A stretch of DNA of 64,000 nt from an uncultured Opitutales bacterium (GCA_944389885.1 CALXNZ010000003.1:62001-126000), one strand, 5' to 3'; shown: positions 35,820 through 44,993, numbered from the stretch's first letter. Notes: a model not told the origin generated them from the sequence alone. Made by a program: numbers and translations.

Positions 35820-36485
35820 TTATATTGAGTATATTAGATCGGCAAAAAGCAAGAATAGATGGGCGAGGCTTCTTATCAATATGCCGAGAATTTCCGCTGT
35901 AAATGGAATTATTATAATTAGCAAAAGTACAATGGTTCCAAATCGAGAGTAGTATGCGAAGGTAAGCTCGCTCATTCCCGTAAAATATTTTAGAACCCGC
36001 CCGCCGTCGAGAGGCGGAACAGGTATCATATTTATCACGAACAACGCGCAGTTTATGCATATAGACAGCATAGCAACTTTTGCGAATTCTTCGAGATTGA
36101 ATCGCGCCAATACGGCAAGCAATACCGCAGATATTGCAGCCACAACAAGGTTCATTCCAACTCCGCCGAGCGTTGAGAAAAGGTCTATCTTATCGCGGTT
36201 TTTCGCGTCGTTTAATGCCACTTGCACCGGCTTTCCCCAGCCGAATACAATGGGAAAGTTCGCCCCTATTGATACCGCTATTGTCAACAGCGGAAGTATT
36301 ACTGTGCCGAATGGATCTATATGGGCAAGCGGGTTTACGGTCACGCGCCCTTGTAGGCGCGGCAGCGGGTCTCCAAGTTTGTCGGCAAACCATGCGTGTC
36401 CAAACTCGTGCATGGTTATTGCTATGAGAAGAAGAATGTAGAGTATTCCGCCTTCGCGGATTTGCGATACAAGTTCGTAGTTCAT
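35820..36485 (-). CDS. M50-family site-2-like membrane protease
   Basis: The 221-residue polytopic membrane protein carries the HEFGH zinc motif at residues 26-30 inside a hydrophobic helix, a NPLAHIDPFG loop and PVPPLDGGRVL (the family's NPDG-like C-terminal metal-ligand motif). It matches the compact SpoIVFB-like/rhomboid-independent M50B group without PDZ or CBS domains. Such enzymes cleave transmembrane substrates, often anti-sigma factors. No obvious anti-sigma substrate is encoded next to it. It begins one base after the TPR lipoprotein stop and belongs to a four-gene operon. Confidence 0.9.
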   Translation of the reverse strand: MNYELVSQIREGGILYILLLIAITMHEFGHAWFADKLGDPLPRLQGRVTVNPLAHIDPFGTVILPLLTIAVSIGANFPIVFGWGKPVQVALNDAKNRDKIDLFSTLGGVGMNLVVAAISAVLLAVLARFNLEEFAKVAMLSICINCALFVINMIPVPPLDGGRVLKYFTGMSELTFAYYSRFGTIVLLLIIIIPFTAEILGILIRSLAHLFLLFADLIYSI

Positions 36486-36486
36486 T

Positions 36487-37503
36487 TTAATAAATAAAAT
36501 CCTTTTTTAACGCGTGTGGAAGCTCTTGCCCGGAAGTTTGTTTTTCAGGCGGAGTTTTTAATTCCTCCGTTTTTTTTGACTTTTCAATTTCGTAGAGAAG
36601 GGCGGCCTTGTCTTCGGCAAGTCCCTCCAGCCTTATGGATTTCAATATGGATTCGGCTTCGGCGTCCCTCCTCAATTCCATGAGAACCCGGGCTTTGTTT
36701 ATTAGGGCGGTTTGGCGTTCAAAATCGAAAGTGCTGTCGGCTACTATTTCTTCCCACAGCTTTAAGGCGGCATTCCAGTCGGCTTTCCCAACTTCATAGA
36801 ATGCGGCTGCATATCGCCATTTTGCCTCTCTGTCGTTTGGGGTCAATTCAAAGGCCTTCTTGTATGCCGCCAGCATTTCTGCGTCGAGCTCTTTTTGTGT
36901 GTGCTTGCCGTCGGAAATCATAAGTTGGCGGAATACCATTATTAGCTGTGCAAGCTGCGTGTGATACACGGGATTTTTCGGCTCAAGCCTTACGGCGTCG
37001 CGAATGTGGCCATAAGCTTCTTCGTACATTCCCGATTCGGCTTCTCGCGTGCAGAGCTGTTGCTTTACCACCGCAAGGTTGGGATTGATGGAGTCGGCGT
37101 CCTTGAATATCATATAGGCAGTGTCGGCATCGCCTATGGCCCGTCGGAATTTTCCGTATATAATCAGGGCTTCGACATCGTTTGGGTTTGTAATTAGATA
37201 TTCTTCCCAAAGCGATTGTATGCGCCGGGCGGCCGACGATGTGTCCGCAGCCGACATTATCGACTTATTGTTGGCTTGCGAAAAAAAGCGGCTTTGCTCG
37301 TCGATGATTTCAAGGAGTTTTCTGTTTGACAGTGAAAAGCTGCTTTGATTCGTCGTGGTGGCATTGGCTTCGTTAGCCGCTTTAGACGGACTTTCGGAGA
37401 CTTGCTGTTTGGAGGAGTCTTTATTATGGATTTCGCGCGGAGCCGACGAACAGCCCGAAAGGCAAATCAGCGCTATCGCTGTCAAAGCGTATGTAATGCG
37501 CAT
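36487..37503 (-). CDS. TPR-repeat lipoprotein
   Basis: The start is placed at the ATG at 37503, which gives a 338-residue protein with the lipoprotein signal MRITYALTAIALICLSGCSS; longer frames read back through the neighbouring zinc-ribbon gene. GGAGG lies nine bases upstream, inside the end of that gene. After a Ser/Thr/Asn-rich linker, residues about 100-300 contain degenerate tetratricopeptide-like helical pairs (NPNDVEALIIYGKFRRAIGD, MYEEAYGHIRDAVRLEPKNP and similar). Such lipoproteins scaffold envelope complexes. Operon context with an M50 protease and two FmdB-type proteins suggests an envelope role. Confidence 0.82.
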   Translation of the reverse strand: MRITYALTAIALICLSGCSSAPREIHNKDSSKQQVSESPSKAANEANATTTNQSSFSLSNRKLLEIIDEQSRFFSQANNKSIMSAADTSSAARRIQSLWEEYLITNPNDVEALIIYGKFRRAIGDADTAYMIFKDADSINPNLAVVKQQLCTREAESGMYEEAYGHIRDAVRLEPKNPVYHTQLAQLIMVFRQLMISDGKHTQKELDAEMLAAYKKAFELTPNDREAKWRYAAAFYEVGKADWNAALKLWEEIVADSTFDFERQTALINKARVLMELRRDAEAESILKSIRLEGLAEDKAALLYEIEKSKKTEELKTPPEKQTSGQELPHALKKDFIY

Positions 37504-37505
37504 TC

Positions 37506-37754
37506 CTATCTGCCTCCGCAACAACATCCTCCGCCGTGCGGGCAAGAATGGCCGACCTGGCGGGATTTTGTGCAAACCCTGCCTTCGCGGCAGGCTTTTG
37601 CGGCATTGTATTTTGACGATCCCGCGCAAAACTGCGATATCAGTTTTTTTAGGCGTTTTGAGCCGCATTCCGGACAAGACGGGGTTTGCCCGCTTCTGAT
37701 TAGCAGTTCAAATTGCGCGCCGCACTTATGGCATTTGTATTCAAAAATCGGCAT
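37506..37754 (-). CDS. FmdB-type zinc-ribbon protein
   Basis: The 82-residue product starts MPIFEYKCHKCGAQFELL and has a second CPECG knuckle, giving a classical CxxC...CxxC FmdB-type zinc ribbon. The C-terminal third is Cys/Gly/His-rich (HSCPHGGGCCCGG) and may bind another metal. It is first in a four-gene operon with the TPR lipoprotein two bases downstream. FmdB-family proteins are putative regulators; function here is unknown. Confidence 0.88.
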   Translation of the reverse strand: MPIFEYKCHKCGAQFELLIRSGQTPSCPECGSKRLKKLISQFCAGSSKYNAAKACREGRVCTKSRQVGHSCPHGGGCCCGGR

Positions 37755-37787
37755 TTTTAAGAGTGATGTTCAGATTCGTAAAAATAG

Positions 37788-37815
37788 TTGAATGTTTTGC
37801 GACTCTTTTTTTAAT
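37788..37815 (+). promoter_or_regulatory. Predicted promoter of mutS
   Basis: TTGAAT and TTTAAT are separated by 16 bases. The expected transcript start lies about 32 bases before the ATG at 37854, and a GAGGA Shine-Dalgarno precedes it by seven bases, so mutS has an ordinary leader. Confidence 0.4.
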
Positions 37816-37853
37816 GTACAGTCAATTTAGACAGCAAACAGCGAGGAATGTTC

Positions 37854-40427
37854 ATGGAGAAAAAATCCACCCCCATGATGGAGCAGTATTGGCAGGCGAA
37901 AAATTCCCTGCCAAAAGATGCAATATTATTGTTCAGGCTTGGGGATTTTTACGAGATGTTTTACGACGACGCCGTCGAAGGCGCGCGAATATTGGGCATA
38001 GCCCTGACTAAGCGGCAGGATTACCCCATGGCGGGCATTCCATACCATGCCGCCCAGCAGTATCTCCCAAAACTTTTGGCTGCCGGCAAAAAGATAGCAA
38101 TATGCGAGCAGGACGAAATTCCCCAGCCCGGAAAACTCGTGAAGCGTTCCATAAGCAAAATTATAACTCCCGGAACTGTTTTGGAGGCCGAACATCTCGA
38201 CTCGAGGCACAGCAATTTTTTGGCGGCGATAGATATAGATTCTAAGCATAGGCTTTACGCTGCGTGGATAGACGTTAGCGCGGGGGAATTCTATTGCGCT
38301 GAATTCGACAATCCTTCGGACTTTTTCCCAATATTTTCCGCCTGCAATCCACGAGAAATTCTTTTGCCGGAGTCGGCGTCGCAAGATTGGAAGAACGACC
38401 GTTCCCTATTCGGGTGGAATACAGTGTTCAGATCCCTCGCGGATCTGCGCCCGGTGACCCTATTGCACGACTACAGATTTGAGCCGAGGTCTGGCGCGGA
38501 ACTCTTGCGCGATCTGTTGAAAGTGTCTTCCCTCGACGGATTTGGAATACCTTCAGATTCCCGTTTATCCGGGCCGGCCGGCGCCCTCGTCTTTTATGTC
38601 ACCGAGAATTTGCGGGGGAAGCCTGGAAATATTCGTACAATACGCAGGTTCTCAAGCGGCAAGAGCGTATTGATAGATCCCGCCACCCAGCGCAGTCTGG
38701 AAATATTCGCCTCAACTTCAGGAACAAGGGAAGGCAGCCTTTTGCATGCAATGGACGCAACAAAGACTTCGGCGGGAGCGCGCCTTCTCGAATCGTATCT
38801 TGCCGCTCCGGTGCGCGACATAGAAGAGATATCGCGCAGGCAGAATCTTGTATGGGAGTTTTATATGTCTCCTACTGAATCAGCGCGTCTGTCGGAATCG
38901 CTGTCGCAGGTTCGGGATATTAAAAGAATAATGGGGAGGCTGCAAAATAGAGTGAAATCCCCGAGGGATTTGGGAGCTATTCTTTCAACCCTTGAACAAG
39001 TGGAGCCCATACGCTCGTCGCTGTTGTCCATAAATTCCTCTGCGTGCGCGGAAACCGCGGGAAAAATTCCGGATTTTTCCGAATTGAGGGGATTTCTGCG
39101 TTCGGCTCTCGCAGACGAGCTTCCCGCGAAAGCTCAGGACGGGGGTATGATACGCCCTGGATTCGATGCTGAACTCGACAAATTGCGCTCTATGTCGCAC
39201 GACAATATCGCATGGCTCGCCGATCTTGAGAAGCAGGAGCAGACCCGCACGGGGATAAAAAATCTTCGTGTAAAGTACAACGGGGCCTTCGGATATTTTA
39301 TAGAAGTGACAAAATCGAATTTGTCGCTGGTGCCGCCGGAATACATAAGGCGCCAGACAATGACCAACGCCGAAAGGTTCACTACGGAAGAGCTTCGCCG
39401 CAAAGAGGGGGAAATTCTGCACGCCGACGAAAATGCGAGGGCAATGGAATTCGCAATTTTTGAAAAGTGCGTGGATTATACGCTCCAATTTTCAGAAGCG
39501 CTCGACACTGCTGCCGCGATATTGTCGGAGATTGACGTGTTCCGCGGGTGGGCGGAAATAGCCAGGGAGCGCGATTATTGCAAGCCCGAGGTAGATGACG
39601 GCGATTCGATTTCCGTGAAAGACGGCAGGCACCCCGTGGTGGAACAGATGCTGCGCCGCGACAGGTTGGGGCTTGCCCGCAGCGATTCTTTTGTCCCAAA
39701 CGACATCTTTATATCATCGTCGGAGGAGCAGATAGCTTTGATTACCGGGCCGAACATGGCGGGAAAATCCACTTATATCAGGCAGGTTGCATTGACTGCG
39801 ATAATGGCTCAAGTCGGCAGTTTTGTGCCTGCGCGCAAGTGCCGCATAGGAATTGTGGATAGAATATTCAGCAGGGTCGGGGCCAGCGACGACCTGTCGA
39901 GGGGAAATTCCACTTTTATGGTGGAGATGAATGAGACGGCAAATATATTGAATAACGCTACTGACAAGTCCCTGATAATATTGGACGAGATAGGCCGCGG
40001 CACGAGTACGTATGACGGTCTCAGCATAGCTTGGGCGGTGGTGGAATTCATACACGGTTCGGGTAGAGCCGGGCCAAAGACTCTTTTTGCCACGCATTAT
40101 CACGAGATTACTCAACTCGAAAAATTTCTGCCGCGGCTTGTGAATTATCGCGTATGCGTAAAGGAGTGGAACGACGAAATAATTTTTGTGCGCCGCATAG
40201 AGCGTGGGGCGACTGACAAGTCCTACGGAATACAGGTTGCCAGGCTCGCGGGATTGCCGCAAAAGGTAATAGAGAGGGCAAAGGAGGTTCTTTCCGAGCT
40301 TGAGAACGAGGGCGGTGAAATGGCAGGGAATCTTGGGGGGCGCAAGAAGGCCCGCAAAATAACTCCGCGGAACGATTTCGACGACGGCGGCGGAGAAAGC
40401 AATTTTAGACAATTATCGCTTTTTTAA
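37854..40427 (+). CDS. mutS: DNA mismatch repair protein MutS
   Basis: MutS recognises mismatches and recruits MutL. I choose the ATG at 37854 because GAGGA lies seven bases upstream; an ATG two codons earlier abuts the same site. The 857-residue protein has the mismatch-stacking motif GDFYEMF near residue 30, connector and clamp regions, and the ATPase with Walker A GPNMAGKST (about 635), the DLSRGNSTFMVEM region and Walker B LIILDEIGRGTSTYDG. The C-terminus ends in a basic stretch and SNFRQLSLF, resembling the terminal beta-clamp-binding motif (QxxLF type). It is followed 17 bases later by uvrC. Confidence 0.96.
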   Translation: MEKKSTPMMEQYWQAKNSLPKDAILLFRLGDFYEMFYDDAVEGARILGIALTKRQDYPMAGIPYHAAQQYLPKLLAAGKKIAICEQDEIPQPGKLVKRSISKIITPGTVLEAEHLDSRHSNFLAAIDIDSKHRLYAAWIDVSAGEFYCAEFDNPSDFFPIFSACNPREILLPESASQDWKNDRSLFGWNTVFRSLADLRPVTLLHDYRFEPRSGAELLRDLLKVSSLDGFGIPSDSRLSGPAGALVFYVTENLRGKPGNIRTIRRFSSGKSVLIDPATQRSLEIFASTSGTREGSLLHAMDATKTSAGARLLESYLAAPVRDIEEISRRQNLVWEFYMSPTESARLSESLSQVRDIKRIMGRLQNRVKSPRDLGAILSTLEQVEPIRSSLLSINSSACAETAGKIPDFSELRGFLRSALADELPAKAQDGGMIRPGFDAELDKLRSMSHDNIAWLADLEKQEQTRTGIKNLRVKYNGAFGYFIEVTKSNLSLVPPEYIRRQTMTNAERFTTEELRRKEGEILHADENARAMEFAIFEKCVDYTLQFSEALDTAAAILSEIDVFRGWAEIARERDYCKPEVDDGDSISVKDGRHPVVEQMLRRDRLGLARSDSFVPNDIFISSSEEQIALITGPNMAGKSTYIRQVALTAIMAQVGSFVPARKCRIGIVDRIFSRVGASDDLSRGNSTFMVEMNETANILNNATDKSLIILDEIGRGTSTYDGLSIAWAVVEFIHGSGRAGPKTLFATHYHEITQLEKFLPRLVNYRVCVKEWNDEIIFVRRIERGATDKSYGIQVARLAGLPQKVIERAKEVLSELENEGGEMAGNLGGRKKARKITPRNDFDDGGGESNFRQLSLF

Positions 40428-40444
40428 GGGTAAAAGGTAAAGGC

Positions 40445-41947
40445 ATGCCAGACTCCGACGCTACCGAGGATCTTATGGAAAAAATTAGGCACTTGCCGCG
40501 GACGAGTGGTGTCTATATTTTTAAAGATATTTTTGGGAGGGTAATATACATAGGCAAAGCGGTCAACTTGCGCCGCAGGGTTTCGAGTTATTTTATGCCG
40601 TCGGGAAAGGACAAGGCATACAATCCCAAAATAGCCTCTCTTAAAAAATCCGTGGCGGATATGGAATTTGTGCAGACGCGCGGAGACGCCGAAGCCGTAA
40701 TTCTCGAGAGCCGTTTGATAAAGCGTTGGAAACCCCGCTACAATACTCTTGAAAAAGACAACAAGAATTTTTTGCTTTTGCGTGTCGAGACTTTTCTGCC
40801 TTTGCCGCGCTTTACTTTCGCCAGGAACCGCAAGGACGACAATTCCGCCTATTTCGGGCCCTATCTCGGAACGGCGGCAATACGCAGCACTCTTGTGGAA
40901 CTGAAAAAGAAATTTGGCATAATACTTGGAGACGCCCGCCCGGTCGATAACGGAGACGGCACATGGAAACTCTACGACGACGCCAGAGCCGATATAAGCA
41001 GATTTCCAAATGTTGTCACAGCCGAAGAATATTCCAAGAGGGTTTTGGCCGCGATGGATTTCCTGAAGGATAGGGATTCCAAGAACATCGAGGAGTCCGA
41101 GGCTGAAATGCTCAAAGCCTCGAAATCTCTCGATTTTGAAAGGGCCGCAAAGATGCGTGATCTAATATCGGCGATAGTTGAGACGCGTAGAATGTACAGG
41201 GGAGAAAGCGTTGACATATCGCGCCCGCGGCCCGAAATAGCGATGCGCGCGGCCGATTCTTTAAAGAAGGCGCTGGGATTAAAAGAAGAGCCCGTTTCGA
41301 TAGAATGTTTCGACATATCCCACATATCCGGGAGTTTTTGCGTGGCCTCAATGGTTAGGTTTGAACATGGAGAGCCGGCGAGAAACAAATACAGAAGGTT
41401 TAAAATAAAATCGTTTGTTGGGAACGATGACTTTCGGGCTATGGAGGAGGTCGTGGGCAGGCGCTATTCCCGCATGGTGTCTGAAGGGTCCCCATTGCCC
41501 GACATAGTCTTGATAGACGGCGGGAAAGGGCAGGTTTTTTCGGCTATGAAGGCTTTTGATGCGGCCCGTATTCCGCAGCCCTTTATAATAGGGCTGGCAA
41601 AGAAAGAGGAAACCGTGGTAATGGCGGATTTCTCGGAGAAAAAACTCTCGAGGCGTCACGAAGGCCTGAAATTGCTTCAGCGGGTTAGAGACGAGGCCCA
41701 TAGGTTTGCAAATTCTTTCAGCGCCGAGTTGCGCCTGAAAAAAATTCGGGAGAGTATTCTCGACGATATGCCGAACCTCGGCCCCAAGCGAAAGGCCGCT
41801 TTATTGTCGCATTTCGGTTCCATAGGCGCCGTAAAAAATGCAGATGTAAGCGAATTGCAGAAAGTGGAAGGCATAGGATTTGAGACGGCGCTTGCCCTGC
41901 GGGAATTTCTCGATGCCACCCTCGCAAAAGGAGAGTGCGATGAGTGA
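40445..41947 (+). CDS. uvrC: Excinuclease ABC subunit C lacking the four-cysteine motif
   Basis: UvrC makes the dual incisions of nucleotide excision repair. The 500-residue product has the GIY-YIG nuclease (GVYIFKDIFGRVIYIGK, residues 22-38, catalytic Glu in ESRLIKRW), a UVR domain (about 215-245), the RNase H-like nuclease (IECFDISHISG, VLIDGGKGQ, VRDEAHRF) and a C-terminal helix-hairpin-helix region. Between about residues 155 and 190, where most UvrC proteins carry four conserved cysteines (Cx5-6C..RC..PC) that bind an iron-sulfur cluster, this protein reads LGDARPVDNGDGTWKLYDDA and has none. It is shorter than the usual 600 residues. It is followed by gluQ with overlap. Confidence 0.93.
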   Translation: MPDSDATEDLMEKIRHLPRTSGVYIFKDIFGRVIYIGKAVNLRRRVSSYFMPSGKDKAYNPKIASLKKSVADMEFVQTRGDAEAVILESRLIKRWKPRYNTLEKDNKNFLLLRVETFLPLPRFTFARNRKDDNSAYFGPYLGTAAIRSTLVELKKKFGIILGDARPVDNGDGTWKLYDDARADISRFPNVVTAEEYSKRVLAAMDFLKDRDSKNIEESEAEMLKASKSLDFERAAKMRDLISAIVETRRMYRGESVDISRPRPEIAMRAADSLKKALGLKEEPVSIECFDISHISGSFCVASMVRFEHGEPARNKYRRFKIKSFVGNDDFRAMEEVVGRRYSRMVSEGSPLPDIVLIDGGKGQVFSAMKAFDAARIPQPFIIGLAKKEETVVMADFSEKKLSRRHEGLKLLQRVRDEAHRFANSFSAELRLKKIRESILDDMPNLGPKRKAALLSHFGSIGAVKNADVSELQKVEGIGFETALALREFLDATLAKGECDE

Positions 41948-42764
41948 CTCTGCGTACAGGGGGAGACTCGCCCCTACGCCTTCCGGCTTTTTGCATTTGG
42001 GGCATTTGCGCACATTCAGGACGGCTTGGGAACGCGCCCGCGCGGCGAATGGCACTCTTGTATTGAGAATAGAGGACATCGATTTCGAGCGTTGTAGAGA
42101 TGAATACGTGGTCGCGATATTGAAAGATTTGCGAGATAGCGGGCTTGATTGGAGCGAGGGCGTGGAAAAAGGAGGCCCCTATGGGCCTTATTTGCAGAGC
42201 CAAAGAATGTCGTTTTACAGGGCGGCCTTGAGCCGGTTGGTGGAGTCGGGGGCGGTGTATCCTTGTTCGGTTTCGAGAAAAAAAATTGCCGAGAGCGGGC
42301 TTTTAGCGCGCAGAAAATTTGATTTCATGGAGCCGGAATATATATTTCCGCCGCAATTCAGGGTCGATTTTCCCGGTGGCGACGCTCTTTCGGACATATA
42401 CTCTGCAAATTGGCGTTTTAAAGTTCCCGATGGGGAAAGCGTAAAATTCTCCGACAATTTTTTTGGTGATGTATCATTTACCGCCGGGATAGATTTCGGG
42501 GATTTTGCGGTTTGGCGTGGAGGGTTTGGCCCCATGTACGAGCTTGCTGTTGTGGTTGACGACGCTAATATGCATATTAGCGAGGTTGTGAGGGGGGCGG
42601 ATCTGCTTCTTTCAACGGCGCGTCAGATTCTCTTGTACAAGGCGCTGGGTCTTGAAGTGCCGGAGTTTTACCACTGCGAGTTGCTGCTGGGAGATGACGG
42701 AAGGAAACTGTCAAAAAGTACCCTTCCCAAAAATAGTCCCAATATAATCAGAAACAGGAAATGA
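41940..42764 (+). CDS. gluQ: Glutamyl-queuosine tRNA(Asp) synthetase-like, short C-terminus
   Basis: GluQ-RS resembles a glutamyl-tRNA synthetase without anticodon domain and attaches Glu to queuosine in tRNA-Asp. The 274-residue product has APTPSGFLHLGHLRTF (HIGH motif), LVLRIEDIDFER and the GRKLSKS KMSKS-type motif near residue 256, but ends only 14 residues later where homologues continue for several tens of residues. The zinc site also appears partial: YPCSVSRKK replaces the usual CxC. The start ATG overlaps the uvrC stop, with AGGAG seven bases upstream. It overlaps the converging downstream gene by 17 bases. Activity could be altered or the C-terminus eroded. Confidence 0.85.
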   Translation: MSDSAYRGRLAPTPSGFLHLGHLRTFRTAWERARAANGTLVLRIEDIDFERCRDEYVVAILKDLRDSGLDWSEGVEKGGPYGPYLQSQRMSFYRAALSRLVESGAVYPCSVSRKKIAESGLLARRKFDFMEPEYIFPPQFRVDFPGGDALSDIYSANWRFKVPDGESVKFSDNFFGDVSFTAGIDFGDFAVWRGGFGPMYELAVVVDDANMHISEVVRGADLLLSTARQILLYKALGLEVPEFYHCELLLGDDGRKLSKSTLPKNSPNIIRNRK

Positions 42765-43845
42765 CTATACTGGCGGCCTTTAAGGCGTCGTCTAAAGAGT
42801 GCCTGAAATCGAGCGGGACGGCCAAGAGGGAGGATTCCTCTTCAAGCGTGCGTTTATCCGCGCCTTTTCCGAAGCCTCCCCAGTAGATGCAAGGCCTAGC
42901 TCCGACTTTTGAAAGGGCGTCGTAAACGGAATCTCTCAACGATGGCTTTGAAAATTTCAATATTGGGGCAAATATGCTGCAATCTTCCAAATTCTCGAAA
43001 TTCGAGAATTTGCGGTTTAGTTCTTCCACATGGGGATTGCCTGCCGACAATACGGCATTTGAAAAAGCCATTGCGTTTTCCGCGCGCGCAGCTTCGATTT
43101 TTTTTATGTCCAAGCGCCTCAGCGTTTTTTGCGAAAATGCGCTTATGGGGGAAAAACGCCTGCGGGAATTCAGCTTTGTCTCAGCCCTGTAATACAGGTA
43201 TTCGTCCTCCGTATGGCTTATGGGCCCGTATGTTCCGCAGAGAGCCGCCGCTTGAAGAAAATCCGCGGCAAAGTCGCATATTCCTGCCGGGGACATATTG
43301 GAAAACATCGGAGACGGATTCCCGCGAGCCGTATATAGAAAGGCTCCGTCGGGGATTGGAAGAGATTTGCGAAATGAGGCAAATACGAAGTCGAAGGCAT
43401 CGCATTCTTGCGCGCGGCAAAACGGAGCGTGGGTGAAATCTCCAACGAGCGTTATTTTAGGATTTTTGGATTTCCAGTTCCTCCAGGAATCGATGTTTAT
43501 GTGATTTCCTCTCAAACCGAAAAAGTTTACCGCCAAAACGACATCTCCCTCCGTTGCATTTAGAGTATTGAATTCGGGGAGAGGCATACTTGGGTAGTCG
43601 TCGTAAAACTGGATCTGAAAAAATTCCGATAGCGGTTTAAGCAATGGGGGACAGAAAAATCTGGGAATCCATAGGGCTGGTTTTCCCCCTAATATTTTAG
43701 CGATTCTAAACATGGCGTCTCTACCCGAGGCGAATAACTCGCGTTTGGCGAGAAAGTTTCCGATTTCGCATGCGTCCGACGAACGCAGAATGTCGGGGGA
43801 CGGGAGCGGCATGAAAGGAGTTATTGCCTTTGAAAAAGTGCGCAT
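42748..43845 (-). CDS. DegT/DnrJ/EryC1-like PLP-fold protein
   Basis: The 365-residue product resembles fold-type I PLP enzymes of the DegT (sugar aminotransferase) group. It shows VGDFTHAPF (Asp136, position of the pyridine-N ligand) followed by FDFVFASFRKSLPIPDGAFL with K160 where the Schiff-base lysine is expected. Upstream, the substrate-cradle region YDDYPSMP and VVLAVNFFGLRG is typical of the family. Overall similarity is weak and no sugar-nucleotide genes are adjacent. It might act on a surface-polysaccharide sugar (inference). It could be divergent or non-catalytic. Confidence 0.7.
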   Translation of the reverse strand: MRTFSKAITPFMPLPSPDILRSSDACEIGNFLAKRELFASGRDAMFRIAKILGGKPALWIPRFFCPPLLKPLSEFFQIQFYDDYPSMPLPEFNTLNATEGDVVLAVNFFGLRGNHINIDSWRNWKSKNPKITLVGDFTHAPFCRAQECDAFDFVFASFRKSLPIPDGAFLYTARGNPSPMFSNMSPAGICDFAADFLQAAALCGTYGPISHTEDEYLYYRAETKLNSRRRFSPISAFSQKTLRRLDIKKIEAARAENAMAFSNAVLSAGNPHVEELNRKFSNFENLEDCSIFAPILKFSKPSLRDSVYDALSKVGARPCIYWGGFGKGADKRTLEEESSLLAVPLDFRHSLDDALKAASIVISCF

Positions 43846-43994
43846 GCCAGGCAGATTTTATCCGTTTTTTACGAACCGCAACTCTATTCTTAATAAATGG
43901 GGGATTTATCGCCGGCGATTCTCTTAAATATCTAAAATTAACTGCTCGACAAAGTTCCCGATTATATTAGAATAACTTGAAAATTCGATGTTTA

Positions 43995-44023
43995 TTGACG
44001 TCGTATTTGCATTAAATTATAAC
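43995..44023 (+). promoter_or_regulatory. Strong predicted promoter of the DUF362 gene
   Basis: TTGACG and TATAAC are separated by exactly 17 bases, in A/T-rich DNA. The transcript would start near 44030, leaving about 14 bases before the ATG at 44044. Confidence 0.65.
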
Positions 44024-44043
44024 AGAAACCAATTATGTAAAAA

Positions 44044-44985
44044 ATGAAGAGGCGTGATTTTATATCTACCGTTGGGGCGGCTGCCGCCGCATTACCTTTT
44101 GGAAATTCGGCGCTCGCTGCCGCGGCTCAGTCTTCCGAAACTCCTGATCTCGTCGCCTTGTACGGCGGTACGGCAGTTGAGATGTTTGAGCGCGGAATCG
44201 CCGAGATAGGCGGAATGAATCGCTTTGTAAAGAAGGGGCAGACTGTCGTATTGAAGCCCAATATTGGTTGGGACAGGGGTCCGGATTACGGAGCCAATAC
44301 CGATCCTGACTTGGTAGGACGCATAACAAAGGCTTGCTATGACTCCGGGGCAAAAAAAGTTTTCTGTTTCGACCACACTTGCGGCAACGATTGGGCGGAA
44401 CGCTATAAGGTCAGCGGAATCCGTGCGGCTGTTGAGGCTGCGGGCGGAGAGATGGTTCCCGGAAATAGTATAGAGATGTATGTAGAGCAGAATATACCGC
44501 GCGGGGTCTCCCTTAAAAAGGCGCTTGTGCATAAGCTTGCCGTGGATCCTGACGTCTTTATAAATATTCCCGTTCTCAAGCACCATAGCGGCGCAAAAAT
44601 TACTTGCGCCCTGAAAAATTATATGGGCTGCATATGGGATAGACAGTGGTGGCATAAGAATAATATGCCGCAGTGCATAGCCGATTACGCGACATACCAG
44701 AAAACCACTCTAACTATAGTTGACGCCTATCGCGTTATGCTCGATTTCGGGCCGCGCGGCAAGAGTCCGGAGCTGTCTCCGGTTTCAAAATATCAGATAA
44801 TATCTACCGATATTGTCGCGGCCGACGCAGCCGCCATACAGATATTTGCAACTGTCGCGTCGCAAATAGGCAAGGGCATACCGTGGAAACTATCCGATAT
44901 TAAGTATATGAAGCCAGCCGAGGATTTGGGCGTTGGCACTACGGATCTCTCAAAACTTAAGGTAAAGAGAATTTCTGTGGCATAG
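44044..44985 (+). CDS. DUF362-domain protein with Tat signal
   Basis: The 313-residue product starts MKRRDFISTVGAAAAALPFG, a twin-arginine motif (RRDFIS) with hydrophobic core and a SALAAAA cleavage region, so it is predicted to be exported folded by Tat. The body matches DUF362 (KPNIGWDRGPDYGANTDPDL, INIPVLKHHSGAKITCALKN, YMGCIWDRQWWH). Conserved Cys, Asp and His residues may bind metal, but its function is unknown. DUF362 proteins often accompany ferredoxin-like membrane proteins; here the next gene is one, across a strong terminator, so both have their own promoters. TatC is encoded at 12933. Confidence 0.85.
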   Translation: MKRRDFISTVGAAAAALPFGNSALAAAAQSSETPDLVALYGGTAVEMFERGIAEIGGMNRFVKKGQTVVLKPNIGWDRGPDYGANTDPDLVGRITKACYDSGAKKVFCFDHTCGNDWAERYKVSGIRAAVEAAGGEMVPGNSIEMYVEQNIPRGVSLKKALVHKLAVDPDVFINIPVLKHHSGAKITCALKNYMGCIWDRQWWHKNNMPQCIADYATYQKTTLTIVDAYRVMLDFGPRGKSPELSPVSKYQIISTDIVAADAAAIQIFATVASQIGKGIPWKLSDIKYMKPAEDLGVGTTDLSKLKVKRISVA

Positions 44986-44993
44986 CAAACTTT

